Notes under the pieces: generated by a model
Told to the model about the DNA's origin: nothing
The model's input: the letters and a program-made list of their open reading frames with translations, nothing else
Database searches by the model: none
Translations under genes and position numbers: made by a program
NCBI GenBank assembly: GCA_022497145.1
Contig: MU385913.1
Coordinates: forward strand, 1-64,000
DNA length: 64,000 nucleotides
Direction: 5' to 3'
Source: Rostrohypoxylon terebratum
Taxonomy: Eukaryota; Ascomycota; Sordariomycetes; Xylariales; Hypoxylaceae
In this document: positions 20,252-31,382 of the stretch, piece by piece
Numbering within the stretch: position 1 is the first letter of the stretch
How the letters are laid out: each line of letters starts with the position of its first letter

Positions 20252-21796
20252 ATGGAGTCACTCCCCGTCGAGCTTCTTAATCAGATATGTGGTTACTTGT
20301 GCTTTCATTGTCAACATCCTGGCTTATTTCCTAACGCCGACCACGACCATATCCGCAACGACAAGAGGGCGTTGGCTCACCTATGCCGCACGTCGAAGTA
20401 CCTCTGTTCCATCGCGCAACCCATACTTTACCACTATTACGCTACTGGTAATTCAAGGGGACGGGATGAAGAAGAACCGCCGCAAACCGTTTACGAATAT
20501 GACTACTTTCTTCCACAATTTGTCCGCACCATCGCTCAGCGTCCCGATCTAGCGTCACAAATCACCACGATGCATCTTGTAGACACTTCCGATGTCGATT
20601 ACAGATGGCACGAGTCACATGTGCAGACTATCGAGCCGCTCTTAGAAGTAGGCATCGTGAAAGACGGGCTTCTCAAAAAACCTAGTCCACCTGATTCCTG
20701 GCGTGTACCTTATGATTTGCTTGGCGATTCCGAGCAAGCGGGGAGGCGATATACGGATTTTCCACATAGATGGCTCGCCATACTTGCCGTAGTGCTCTCT
20801 CCACGCCTGAAGAGTCTGTACCTCGATGCCATCGGCGGCTTTTGCCTTCATGACCTACGGCATTCTCCCCGCATCAAGCTGTTGTCTCTACAGACGCTGG
20901 GATTGGTGTCACGTAGGTTCGCCTATGAGAATGTCATACATGATGGAGGAGGACTATTTTTAGCAGCACCGAACCTTGAAACTATCTACGTTCACAGTGC
21001 GTCACCGAGAGGTGCGTTACCGAGCCATGCGCCCTGGTGGTTCGCGCCCTGTAGCGGATATTACGACTATAAGACATTTCTTTCCAAGGTGACGAAGCTA
21101 GCGGCCTCGAACTTGTGGTGGGGTGACATAACGTCCATGCTGCGCTCCACGTCGAAACTGGAAGAACTTGAACTGTATTGGGAGGAGCATGGGAACGGGG
21201 AATCTCATTGTCTTCTTTTGGGAAACGTGGTGGATTTGCTAGAGCCCGTGAAGGCAACGATCACTAGGCTTTGCATAGGGTGTATACCATGCCACGATGA
21301 AATTGCCGAATATCGCCACCAGGAGAGAACATATTATTACAAAATTACTGGAAGTTTCTGCGAGTATCCTAAGTTAGAGTACATGTCGATCGACTGCTAT
21401 TCATTATATAGAATATGGCCGGAGTCAGACAAACTTTTGGTGGATTTACTCCCGCGACCCATCCGATTTCTCCGGATCTCCTACGCGTACTCACCCTGGG
21501 TGTGTGTGGATATCGCAAAATGCCTTGGCCAGCTTGTTAAAGATGCCCCAGAGAAATTTCCATTTCTAAAGGAAGTGGTCCTTGGCGTTTTGGATGACCC
21601 CTCAACCAATTTGGACTTCGAAGTGTTGGGGTTGTTTAGAGACTTTCAGTCATCGGACATCAAATTGACTGTGGTATACGACCCTCCAGATGCAGACCCG
21701 AGGACCGTTGTTCCGGGAGACATGATCGGACCTAAGTCGCCTCCTGTACCTCGAATACGCGATATGTTGGAGAAGGAAGCCGAAGAGTCGATATAA
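20252..21796 (+). CDS. F-box protein
   Basis: Intronless 514-aa protein. The start is taken at 20252 because the F-box begins immediately (MESLPVELLNQICGYLCF), although the frame is open 294 bp further upstream. The F-box-like segment covers about residues 2-60 and continues with LAHLCRTSKYLCSIAQPILYHYYA, a typical fungal F-box second helix. The rest is a region of hydrophobic repeats (LKSLYLDAIGG, LKLLSLQTLGL-like, LEELELYWEEHG, YMSIDCYSLYRI) that resembles degenerate leucine-rich repeats. Such proteins are usually SCF ubiquitin-ligase substrate adaptors, binding Skp1 through the F-box; the substrate is unknown. No genomic neighbour suggests a pathway. Confidence 0.85.
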   Translation: MESLPVELLNQICGYLCFHCQHPGLFPNADHDHIRNDKRALAHLCRTSKYLCSIAQPILYHYYATGNSRGRDEEEPPQTVYEYDYFLPQFVRTIAQRPDLASQITTMHLVDTSDVDYRWHESHVQTIEPLLEVGIVKDGLLKKPSPPDSWRVPYDLLGDSEQAGRRYTDFPHRWLAILAVVLSPRLKSLYLDAIGGFCLHDLRHSPRIKLLSLQTLGLVSRRFAYENVIHDGGGLFLAAPNLETIYVHSASPRGALPSHAPWWFAPCSGYYDYKTFLSKVTKLAASNLWWGDITSMLRSTSKLEELELYWEEHGNGESHCLLLGNVVDLLEPVKATITRLCIGCIPCHDEIAEYRHQERTYYYKITGSFCEYPKLEYMSIDCYSLYRIWPESDKLLVDLLPRPIRFLRISYAYSPWVCVDIAKCLGQLVKDAPEKFPFLKEVVLGVLDDPSTNLDFEVLGLFRDFQSSDIKLTVVYDPPDADPRTVVPGDMIGPKSPPVPRIRDMLEKEAEESI

Positions 21797-22068
21797 AATA
21801 GACGTTGATATTTATATGTAAACATTCTAGGTACCTATTAAAGAGCTTGTCTGAATTTATATGATCATTTTTGTCCTCCATCCCCCCCCTTTTCCCCGCC
21901 CTCTTCCCCGCCCTCTGACCACCTCCTTCACTCTAGGCAGTATTACCTTGGTCATGCTATTTGAAAAACCGTTACGAAGCACCTATGGATTAATTTTACT
22001 GGAGCCACTCTTTGTCAAGGTGGGTCTGCTGAGTGACAGCCTCACCCTCATGCAATGCACATCACGAA
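21797..22068. other. Short spacer before the tRNA gene
   Basis: Contains a pyrimidine-rich run (CTCTTCCCCGCC repeated, about 21880-21920). No gene is recognised. Confidence 0.5.
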
Positions 22069-22186
22069 GCCCTTATAGCTCAGTGGTAGAGCGCAGCACT
22101 CGTATTACTATATATAGAAGTCATACTATATATTAACTGCATATGAGTTTATGCTGAGGTCCATCGTTCAATCCGGTGTGGGGGCA
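22069..22186 (+). tRNA. tRNA-Thr (anticodon CGT) with 46-nt intron
   Basis: Cloverleaf seen directly. Acceptor stem GCCCTTA pairs with TGGGGGC (two G-U pairs), with discriminator A at 22186. The D arm is GCTC-AGTGGTA-GAGC. The anticodon stem is CAGCA/TGCTG with loop CTCGTAA, giving anticodon CGT at 22101-22103, which reads ACG (Thr). The T arm is CATCG-TTCAATC-CGGTG. The intron occupies 22105-22150, at the canonical position after base 37, and is very AT-rich with several TATATA runs. The mature length is 72 nt before CCA addition. Internal A-box (TAGCTCAGTGG) and B-box (GTTCAATCC-like) promoter sequences are present. Confidence 0.95.
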
Positions 22187-25154
22187 TTTGTGATTATTTT
22201 ATCGCGACTTTATTTTTTTCCCCGTATCTAATGATGTTCGTCTGTTTTATTTTCGCGGACCCTTTAATGATCAATTCACTGGTACTGGGTACCTGACAGT
22301 CGTCAATATGGGAATACGGGATGGAAAGAGGGGGGAAGAGGGGGAGGGGCTAAGGTTCAGTTGTTTTATCCAGGGGTATTTCTCACTAATAAATTTTCAC
22401 CATAGTCCACAGCTTTTGCTCATTTTATTTCCATCTTTCCAACTTGTCACAAGCCTTGTGACACTGGCTTTGTTCCATTTGCTAACCATCAGATACGGAC
22501 AGTAATCTACTCTCGCCATGATAAGCAAGCAGCCAATCGATACAGCATCAACAATAAAAGGGAAATGAATACTACTCACTCCTCTAAGCGATGATAATAC
22601 CCCCTAAGCAATGATGCAGGCCCGGAATGAAGCAGAGTCGGTGAAAATCACAAATCCCTCCCAATGTGAGATTTAGCGAATTCTGGACTCTGACGAAAAA
22701 TTGCTCGGAGAGTCTAGGTCGACTTTTGGGCAGACATCCATCCTCCATAACTAGGTTGCCTAGGTACCTCGTCGTTCGTTAGTTCCATGGTACGAAATAA
22801 TTTTGCCTCGTCTACGATGCAAGCCCGATGGATCTGCATCATCTGCGTTGACTCGCCCTGGATTGATTATCAAGGCAAAGCCCATGTCTGATTATTGTTG
22901 GGCGTCCAGCCGCCATATGTCGGTAGTAACGCTGACCGCAGGATCTGGCCCATCACTACAAAACTCTACGAGTATCGGTAGAGGAATGATTGTTCCATGA
23001 AGAATATAATTGCGAGCAATGACTGACATTTGGAATAGAGATGGAGGCTGCGAACGAGTCGCATGAGTCTTCATTCCCCAGTTCATGTGACCCTTGATAA
23101 CATGGCGTACTACGTATTAAGGGGAAGAGTGACCCGCCAGATTGGTCCAAAGATCAGGATCCAAGATTAGGTTACAGTAAGGGATATCCAAAACCGAAGA
23201 TGTTTGTTTCCCCGGCTTCCTCGGCTATTTCGTATACGATACCTACAGATAGATGACTAATATCTGACCGGATCCTGGCATTGAGGTAAAGTTGTTATGA
23301 TTTGATGCGCTATTCTGGAAGTGATCACATCTTTGCTATACCTAAATAAATTGGTGTACCTAGAACAATTATGAACTTGACACAGTTCATTTTTGGGGTC
23401 TAATAGCTGCTTTCAAGGCGATAAAATATCTGGTTGAAGTACACTAAACAGAGTATACCAGCTATCGAAGGTAGTAGAGCAATCAATGCTTTGAGATACA
23501 GTGTATCATTTGATAGTACACACATATATAGCAGCATGCCGCCCATCCACCCGATTGGCCTTGTGTGCTAAGGGAAAAGGAGAATGCCGAACAGGTCCCG
23601 CCGCTATTGTGTACTCTAATATGCTGAGATGATGAATATGACGCGGTAGATATAAGTCAGTAGGTGTGTGAGAGAACCTCTACCCCTTTAACGTCTTTGG
23701 CCATAAGTCGATAACGAAGAACTACCAGGAGAAGAACCGCCAGAGGCTATCTGTCTTTTGTCCTTCCCCGCATATATGCTGCTGCTAGAGCTGGAGTCCC
23801 ACATCAAACCCGTGCCGTTACATGGCCGACATTCTTTAACTCTATATATGTTGATCAGTATCTTGTCAACACATATCTCGGGTCGTATCAACCTACAATC
23901 TTGGGGTGCCAAGACAATATGAACATGAGTAAGGCATGCGGTGGTCAGGACCAAAGCCATATATCCTACGGTCTTCTAGTGTGGCACTTGCTGTGGTGCT
24001 TGCTGATTGGGAAGACATGGTAGAAGGTTCTTTCGGTTGACGAGATTATGTAAGGCGTTATATATTTGGCCGAAACCTTTAGTTTGAGGTCCCAAAACGT
24101 TGGTTGATGGTTTGTAGTCCCTGTTCTTTATATCTTAACTCTTAGTGTACGGGACCTTGGTAGGTAGGCATAGATAGTAAGGCTCCAGCTTACGCATGTG
24201 CTTTGATGTATGCACGGTGCTTTACCCGAGGGGCTGTTCCTATATACCATGGGCTCACCGACTCTTCGCAGGCGATCTCTCATCATGCAGTAGATATCGT
24301 TGGCGTCAGTTGGAACAAGCGAGGCCAAGAAGGCTCTGTGCCCCTGAGTTAGGTGCAGATTCGACATGACCGAGCTACCTGCGACTCCTGGAACTCAGGA
24401 TTTCATTAATATGTGTGAGGATTGTTGCCCAGGTGGTTCAATATATTTTAAGAATGCTCAACGTTGTATCACTTGGTGTAATGTCATGTCGCTACTGCGC
24501 TTCATATCACGTTCTTGAGCTATAATCAGCCTGTCATGACGAATCAGGCATGTCCCTTGGACCCAAGAAACTCATCTTTTCATCAAGACTGCATATTGTG
24601 TATCGCGATCCCCCACAGCCACTGTCGCATATTGATAAGGGTTGGTAACGCTTGTTAGTGGTGCTGACCCAGCGTTCCGAATCTGTTCAGCTCGGGAGCT
24701 TTTCGTCTGCAGTAACTTTAGGGGGGAGTTGAATCAAGATTTGGCCGACCACGCAATGTCCTATCTTCTTTGGTGGAGGTACGAATTGTTCCTCTTCCCA
24801 GTTTTGGCCGATCAGCTGCACGTAGCCGCAGGACGGGCTGAACATTTTGGCATCCTATGGCGACACGTAACAGGCGCATCATCCGAAGGCACTCACGAAA
24901 TCGCTGATTGGTGTATCTGGTCCGTACGGGGGGACTGATCGTGACATTTGGGATTCTCATCTTGCATCGAGTCCGAATCGTAGGGAACGCAGAGAGAACG
25001 CTTGGCACCGGGAATGTCTTTGATAGATCACGACATCTTTCTGCACCGTCCCGGCGATCTGAGCCGGTCCTCCGGTACTCTTAAGCAGCTTCCCGTGACC
25101 TGCAGTCGGATGATGCCCCAGCTACCGTAGGCGGGTCGTAAGATATTACGGTGC
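22187..25154. other. AT-rich gene-poor region
   Basis: Three kilobases without a convincing gene. Open frames at 22803-23000, 23688-23960 (reverse, with a Cys-containing segment) and 24642-24938 show no family signature. The composition suggests decayed repetitive DNA, but I recognise no transposon protein. At 24425-24438 the word TTGCCCAGGTGGTT matches one at 14203-14216. Confidence 0.45.
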
Positions 25155-25913
25155 GCGAAATGCTTTAAACCGCCAAACCGCCAAAACGTTTGAAACCAGT
25201 GCGCAGGTGGCGTTTTTTACTGTACATGTACTGTATTTTTCCACTAGGTCCCTTATATATTATAGGGGATATAGCGCTTAGTAGCCCTACACTTATACGT
25301 GGTTTTAACGATCAATTACAGGGAGTATCTTTCAGCCAATGAAAGTGTGGTATTACTTTGTAGGCCCGCTTTTACTCAGAAACAGCTCAATAAAGGCTTA
25401 ATAAAAGCTTCAAGCAACGTCTCGTAACCACATCTTGATATATCGGTGCTTAGATCAAAAGAAGCGCTTTGAAATAGCAATTGATTGATATAACATACGA
25501 TACTATATATGTAGTTTTGACTGGTATTTATAGCTGTTGATATCAAGCCCTTTTGAGCGACCGGGAGGTATCCACGTACCTAGTCTTTTGACCCACTCTT
25601 TTCCAACAACAGCTTAATAAAAGCTTAATAATAGCTCAATAAAAGCCGCAGATTTTGGCTTTTTAGAAATGAAACTTATATCATTCAATTCCTTATTCAA
25701 AGCGCTTCAAAATTATATATGTTATATTGTATGTGTTGCTTTTTTGGAGGAGCTAAAGGACGTTTTTAAATCTGTTATTAAGCTGTTATTAAGAAGTAAG
25801 CCCTGGAGAACCTATGATTATAGGGGGGCTTAGTGGAAAATACAGTGTATATACAGTAAAAACGCCACCTACGCACTGGTTTAAAACGTTTTGGCGGTTT
25901 TTGGTCATTTCGC
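25155..25913. mobile_element. 760-bp foldback/MITE-like element with about 85-bp terminal inverted repeats
   Basis: The left end (25155-25246) and the right end (25831-25913, reverse complement) match over about 85 bases with small indels. Both contain GCGAAATG, ACCGCCAAAACGTTT, AAACCAGTGCG, AGGTGGCGTTTTT, TACTGTA and TTTCCACTA. Further inside, AAGCGCTTTGAA-like blocks (about 25465 and 25698) also mirror each other, so the whole unit is an imperfect palindrome. Runs of 11-mers such as GCTTAATAAAA occur at 25381-25411, 25606-25649 and, reversed, 25772-25795. There is no open reading frame, so it would be non-autonomous. I could not identify a target-site duplication, so the exact ends are uncertain and the superfamily is unknown. 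Confidence 0.75.
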
Positions 25914-27824
25914 CCGCCGTCGATATATATTAGTCATGACATGAATGTCACCAAAAAAAAAAAGCCCCGTGCGTTTCTCGCCGACTTTCTCTATGAAGAA
26001 GACTATGGAGGCTTCATTTTACACTAGTACAAATTAACTTGGCTTTTCTTCTGAGAAATAGTCGGTCAAGAGCGGATGTAAGTCATAAGTACCTAGAGAC
26101 CTCTACTCTAGGGCTGTTCTAGCACTATCCTACCCCATAAGCATCCATGGACAATGGGTTTAATGGCTCCTAGGCGCTAAAGCCATATGATTTCAGCGCA
26201 TTACAGTGAATGAATGGCACCCGTCGTGATATGGAAGACCAAGATTGTAATTATAGGTAAGCACCTACAATGCGTTTAATATAGCGAAAGTCAATTAATG
26301 TGCTTTGAATAAGGGATTTAATGATTCAGTGAGTTACCCGTGTGAAAGGACTATGGGAACCAATTAGTACCGAGTGCCCCTGTATATACCTAACTGAAAT
26401 GGACGCTTGAAGAGAACCTTTACAGCCTCTAGGGCTAATGATGCCCTTTGTGGATGCGCTAAAACCCCTAAGCTTTAGCGCATAAAGAATGCCTAAGTTC
26501 ACTGTAATCAGTAAAAATTCACGGGCTACGGAGTTCATATGGATATTTGCCCACCATGCCATTCGTGCCGCCTTGTTCACGCCTGATTTACGCATATATA
26601 AGCTACCATACATTTTATGGCAATGGATCAAGTAAGTCCAAAAAAACGCACCTTTCGTATATGAGATAAGTGAGTCTGTCAATGGATAGTTCTCTCATCA
26701 AACCAAGATCGTACAGCAGCGCGAGTACACTTTTGGCTTGGCACCGGACTCCTGGCCCGACAGACAAATGTACACATCGGGTCGCTGCAGTTAAGGTCAG
26801 TCATCTTGAAAGACCGGCCATAGCTAGACAGGCTAAATATGATCTAAGAGCTTGGGACATCCGTTTTGGTAACTAGATGAATCCAGGATTGATATATGCG
26901 AAAACTTAGGAAATAAAAGGGGGGCTTGCTCATGGACAGCGATAGCATGGTTTCGGTGATAATGACTAGAGTCATCAAGTTAGCTTCATACATGTGGATA
27001 TCTCAGGTTCGTTTTAAATCTAATTATCATCTATAGCTTAAAACCCCCTTGTATAAATATTGCAACCGTTAGTTACCGCTCAGCAACGGCTCGGCGATGA
27101 CTCAACAACAGCTTAACGATGGCTCAGCAAAAACTCGACAACAGCTTTTATGTATACATTATAACCGTTATAAAATTAAAGCTCCTTATTTTCATAAGGA
27201 CTTACTCCCGCCGTTAGGTTGTCGTTGAGCCATCACCGGGCCGTTGTTAAGCGGTACCTGGTTAACAACTGGAGTATTTGATTATATATCTTCAATATAT
27301 CCGTTAAAAAAGGCTCTAAAAGATTCTAAAAGGCTATATACAATAATATAACTATTGAATTTATTATTACGTTATAAAAGTTGTATGAATTTTGAAAAAA
27401 AAAGTGTCGAATCCAAAAAAAGGTTGGATGTATACTGACGTTTTGGTGGTTTACGTCAAATGGGCAGCTGTCGGGGACGGGGAGAGGGACGAGACGACTT
27501 ACTCCAGGATATTCCCAATCGAAGTCAACATCTTTTATGACTCTCTATGCGTTGCTACACTTGCGGCGAAATTGATGGCCGAGGGCTAGTGATTGTCGGA
27601 AAAAAGAGATGGATTATACATATTTATGGTTTTTATCAGTCCCAATTTGGTCCCACGTCCTCATGTAGGTACGGAATATTGGGCAGAAAGAGACCATCCA
27701 TGTATGTATGGTGGAAGCTTCGTCATAACGCTATCTATCCTAGGCATGCACAAAACCATATCATTGTGTGAAGTAGAAAAGCGAATACGATGCGTTGACA
27801 TAGATAGTCCCTCGTGTTCTTCAC
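25914..27824. other. AT-rich gene-poor region
   Basis: No gene is supported. Open frames at 26326-26682 (reverse) and 27392-27859 have no recognisable content. An 11-bp-period array pair lies at 27079-27252 and is listed separately. Repeated GCGCTAAA/TTTAGCGC words (26173-26180, 26456-26483) hint at other decayed elements. Confidence 0.45.
27079..27252. repeat. Converging 11-bp-period arrays, island C
   Basis: Six exact-register 11-mers run from 27079 to 27144: CTCAGCAACGG, CTCGGCGATGA, CTCAACAACAG, CTTAACGATGG, CTCAGCAAAAA, CTCGACAACAG. After a 65-bp AT-rich spacer, 27210-27252 holds the same word in the opposite orientation (reverse strand: CTTAACAACGG, CCCGGTGATGG, CTCAACGACAA). The unit is 174 bp with array-type inverted ends. 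It is related to islands at 14.1, 25.4-25.8 and 62.1 kb. A transposase-binding or foldback function is inferred. Confidence 0.75.
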
Positions 27825-28652
27825 TCAGCACTGGAAGATTGAAACACCAGAAAAGTTGAGGTAGTAAGTCAAGTCCGGCTTATAGAGTGTCTCGTACCAC
27901 TGTAGCAGCTCCACCAGATTGTCGAAGACATCGACGCCGTACTGACCTCTCTCAGCAACGTATCGCCACCGCCACTCCTTGCCATTTTCTTCGTGTCGGC
28001 AGTAGGCGACGAAACATCTTGTCTCAGGACCTCTACCACATTCCCAAGCAGCCGCGGCCTCCCAGTTATCGTCGTCCAGGCCGGTCTCCTTGCCCAGATC
28101 GTCATCGGGACCAAACACGCGATCACTAACATCAGTCTCGCTCTCACCCAGCCCACTCCAGAATCGTATTTGCTGGTCGTTCCCTCGATACTCCGGCCAA
28201 CCCTGTCCTTCGAGGCTATCGACCTGGCTCATGAGGAACTCAAAGTCAGCCGGAAAGTCGATGTCAGCTCCTATCCTACGTAACCCGGCCTCAACCCCAC
28301 TCTTATAAGCGGCACACAGTTCCCTTCGATGTTCCGTATCGGGCGTAACGAATACGCCGTCCAAGCCGAAGGCCACCACCATGGCGTCCCACTTGGTCAT
28401 CACATCGGCAGGAACCTCGACCCGGAGTGACGGATCCAGGTTCGACGGGCGCGAGACGCTGAGCATACGGTACATGAAGCTTTGGCGAGCTTCGGCGACT
28501 TCGGCAGTGGTCCACTGGTCTCGCTCTTCTTCGGGGAGCTGCTCTGTCTCGGCATGACGGATAAAGTGAGGAAAGAGGATACTATTATGTTCCAGACAGG
28601 CGGCGCGGTAGTGTTTTAGCGCAGCGAGGATTTCGTCCTCGGAAGGTTGCAT
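27825..28652 (-). CDS. Hypothetical protein, possibly SUKH/Knr4-like
   Basis: Intronless 275-aa protein starting at an ATG at 28652. It is acidic and rich in Trp, Tyr and Glu, without signal peptide or membrane segment. The central segment FPADFEFLMSQVDSLEGQG and the end WRYVAERGQYGVDVFDNLVELLQWYETLY are reminiscent of SUKH (Smi1/Knr4) domains, where a mid-domain helix is followed by strands and a closing helix. I am not certain of this. Three blocks look like structured strands: DGVFVTPDT, RCFVAYCRHEENGKEWRWRY and LTYYLNFSG. The region is markedly GC-richer than its flanks, which supports coding. No functional hint comes from the neighbours. Confidence 0.7.
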   Translation of the reverse strand: MQPSEDEILAALKHYRAACLEHNSILFPHFIRHAETEQLPEEERDQWTTAEVAEARQSFMYRMLSVSRPSNLDPSLRVEVPADVMTKWDAMVVAFGLDGVFVTPDTEHRRELCAAYKSGVEAGLRRIGADIDFPADFEFLMSQVDSLEGQGWPEYRGNDQQIRFWSGLGESETDVSDRVFGPDDDLGKETGLDDDNWEAAAAWECGRGPETRCFVAYCRHEENGKEWRWRYVAERGQYGVDVFDNLVELLQWYETLYKPDLTYYLNFSGVSIFQC

Positions 28653-29215
28653 GGCTTCTAACTATGCCTGAGTATGTAGGTACCTAGTAGGATTTCTCGC
28701 AATTACACCAGGTAGATATCTTTCTCCTCCTCTTGCCGTAAAAACATTCGATTATAAATATTTCAATCAGTGATCGCCGTAAGAATGTGTGACTAGAAGG
28801 GAAAGGGAAGAATGCCCCTGTACCCCTGATCCCCGTTAGCGGGGTAAGTACCGAAATGATTGGCTGAAACACGATCGGGCAGCTCGATCTGGTAATACCG
28901 CGTGGTTACACTGAGCCAATATTGGTAGTGAGAGTGAGTATCCCCTGAGTTATGGAATACCAGTTGATTGCGAGGATAAGATGGGCAAAATCCCAAGAAA
29001 GTACGACAGGGGATAGCAAGAATGTTGGCTATGATTTACTTACCAGGTAGGTAGGTAATCTAGCATAAGCTATTTGCTGAATAGAGGCAGATTAGCGACG
29101 ATGTCCTCTAGCATCTCCTTTTTCTATGCATATAGCATTCGGGCACCTACGGCTTCTTAACTGGATCTCTCACGCTACTAGATGCGCTGATGTATACCCA
29201 ACGGAACGATTTCTT
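28653..29215. other. Intergenic, no gene recognised
   Basis: AT-rich spacer between two minus-strand genes. Short reverse-strand frames at 28684-28996 show no conserved content. Confidence 0.5.
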
Positions 29216-29610
29216 TTAGCTTTCGCCGCCATCCCCGCGAGGAAGTTTCGTGATAGTCTCGGCGCCCTCAATAGCATAATCACGGCAGGCCTTGCGAGAC
29301 CTGTTCCCATCCTACCGATCTTAACTGCGCCAGGGCTACGGCAAACTAGCAAATGCATTGAATGATTCACGCGCCAGATACAGGCGTCGGCGCCCGCCAA
29401 TTTCTGCTCCACGCTCTCAGGATAGTCCTCGAAATCATCATAAACGACGCATGTAAGTTTTGTCGCATCAGCGCCAGGTCCTGCGTTTTCCGGCATGGCA
29501 ACCCTGCGGCGCCCTAGAGCAATCACGGACGTCACGCCGGGGTGGGACATTGCTTGGCGAATAAACTCGGCGCCAACAAAACCAGTTGAGCCCACGACGA
29601 TCAGCTTCAT
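29216..29610 (-). pseudogene. Truncated NAD(P)-binding Rossmann (epimerase/NmrA-like) protein
   Basis: Begins with MKLIVVGSTGFVGAEFIRQA, a clear Rossmann dinucleotide-binding beta-alpha-beta unit with GSTGFVG at residues 7-13. It continues VIALGRRRV, CVVYDDFEDYPESVEQKLAGADACIW. My splice model joins 29610-29371 to 29311-29216 across a 59-nt intron (GTGAAT donor, TAG acceptor), which yields KACRDYAIEGAETITKL, matching the next helix I expect of this family, and then a stop. The product would be about 111 aa, whereas family members are about 230-260 aa, so the C-terminal half (catalytic and substrate region) is missing. Without splicing the first exon runs on into a 146-aa product with an unrecognisable tail. 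A decayed gene is the likelier reading. Confidence 0.6.
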
Positions 29611-31382
29611 GATGGATGATAAAACGATTCAAAACAGAATAAATTTTCTTGTCTACCGAAAAATACGAAACAACGACAAAAGGATCGATTAACTTTATTA
29701 AATATTTAAGAGACCGTTTGTTAAGTCCGTTGGTATGACCGGCGACCAATCTCCAGAGGGAAACAACCTTCTCTAGAGCACTAAACGTCATCGCTATCAC
29801 CACCACATTTACGCAAGTACGCCACTTTAGAGCAGATTTTGATGAACGATAAAGGTCGCAATCGCCCAACGAGCGCTCAACATTTACCTACTACTAGTAG
29901 TACCTTTATATCAATATTCATGAATAATTTATTAGGGTCATTCTATTTGGTAGGTTGGCAAAGCGCTTAAATCTAATCGTGACTTCGTTCTATAAATGCC
30001 TATTCTTGCGGTGTTGTAAGTTGCCCTGGAAGTCCCTTGTAATTGGAACATCCATAGGTACCTAATCAATTAGTGCCTACTTACGCTTAAGCTTTTCTAA
30101 CTCTAGCGCTTGATAGCCCCTAAGTCCACTATACCAAATAGTACCTACCTAGCCCTCTCTCCATTGGATTCCGGAGCAAGACTACGATGACAGTAACAGT
30201 TGTGCAACTTGTAGAAGATTGTTTAAATATAACATCTGAATCGGACTGAACAGGCCCGCACTCGTCACGACAATAAACCGAATTAATAATTGAGGTTAAG
30301 CTTTGAAACCTGCCGTCGAGACACCAATATTCGTCACATGTCATATCAGAACGAAGTGCAAACAGCGGTTAACCTATATTATTGACACTAAACTCCATTA
30401 CGAAGCCACCCTATAGTTATATGTGATGCTACAGAGCACTTCAAATAGATCCCTAGACATATACGTAAATTTTAACACTAGATTTCCAACCAAACCCAAC
30501 TATGAGGCCACAGCATTGCGAAACGCTATATGGCGGTATCTTCCAGTCCCAATCCCATCCAAATGAAGCCAATATCTATCGCTAGCCGTTCCTCTACCAT
30601 AGTTACGTCCTAAGTGATAAAACGCCGATCCATATACTCGTAACAATGAGAGCAAGAAAATAAAACATAACCACCAAGACGTCTTTTTGTGTAAAAGCCT
30701 AAGAGAACCTTCCAAAAATGTGCACGGGCTCTAGAATGGAAAGAGCGCCGCGAAGACCAACCACCGAAAGAATATCTTAAAGGGGGATTCGGAATTTTCG
30801 ATGATTGAAGCCCAAAACAGAAATGTCAACGTGTCTGGTCGGCTACCATCGTACAGTTGAGATATGGTCTCACAGTCCGAAGGAACCGATCCGCTTAGGT
30901 GCAGAGTTTGCGGCCGTGTAGCCTTTTGGTAGCACAGTAGACGTATTGACAACAAAGTAGTACCGACGTTATGAAAAAAAGTTGAATCCGAAAAGGCCTG
31001 TGTCTGCATGAAATAGACAGATTATTAGGGCGATATTGTATGATATGTAGTACAACTCGGAGAAATACAGAATAAGCCGAATCTTGTGTGAGTGGGAAAG
31101 TCCCAGACCTATCCTAGTCAGATGAGTAAGGCATGTCGGTCTTCTGCCTCAGTGCCGGATTCGATGTTGCAGAAAGGTGCCTGAGCGATGCCAGCGAAGA
31201 GGGATTGGTAGTATAAGATGATGTTACGGGCCGCTCAAGGATCCTAGCGATGGACTTCGTGGTCATGAACAATGGGCTTAGTGTTGTTAGGAGACGGGAA
31301 CCGGCTTCCGCGCTGAAAGAAAAAAAATAAATGCTTATCCACCTAGATGGATAACCGAGGCCATCATGCATTGGTAGCAGTA
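29611..31382. other. Spacer with unexplained reverse-strand open frames
   Basis: Reverse-strand frames at 31009-30731, 30715-30500 and 30344-30129 contain hydrophobic and Cys-containing stretches (for example FFRWLVFAALFPF and WWLCFIFLLSLL) that could be pieces of a decayed membrane-protein gene. I recognise no family and cannot connect them. Otherwise the DNA is AT-rich and featureless. Confidence 0.35.

Noticed and set aside
27079..27144. CRISPR-like regularity
   Set aside because: The units are contiguous 11-mers without spacers in a eukaryotic genome; it is not a CRISPR array.
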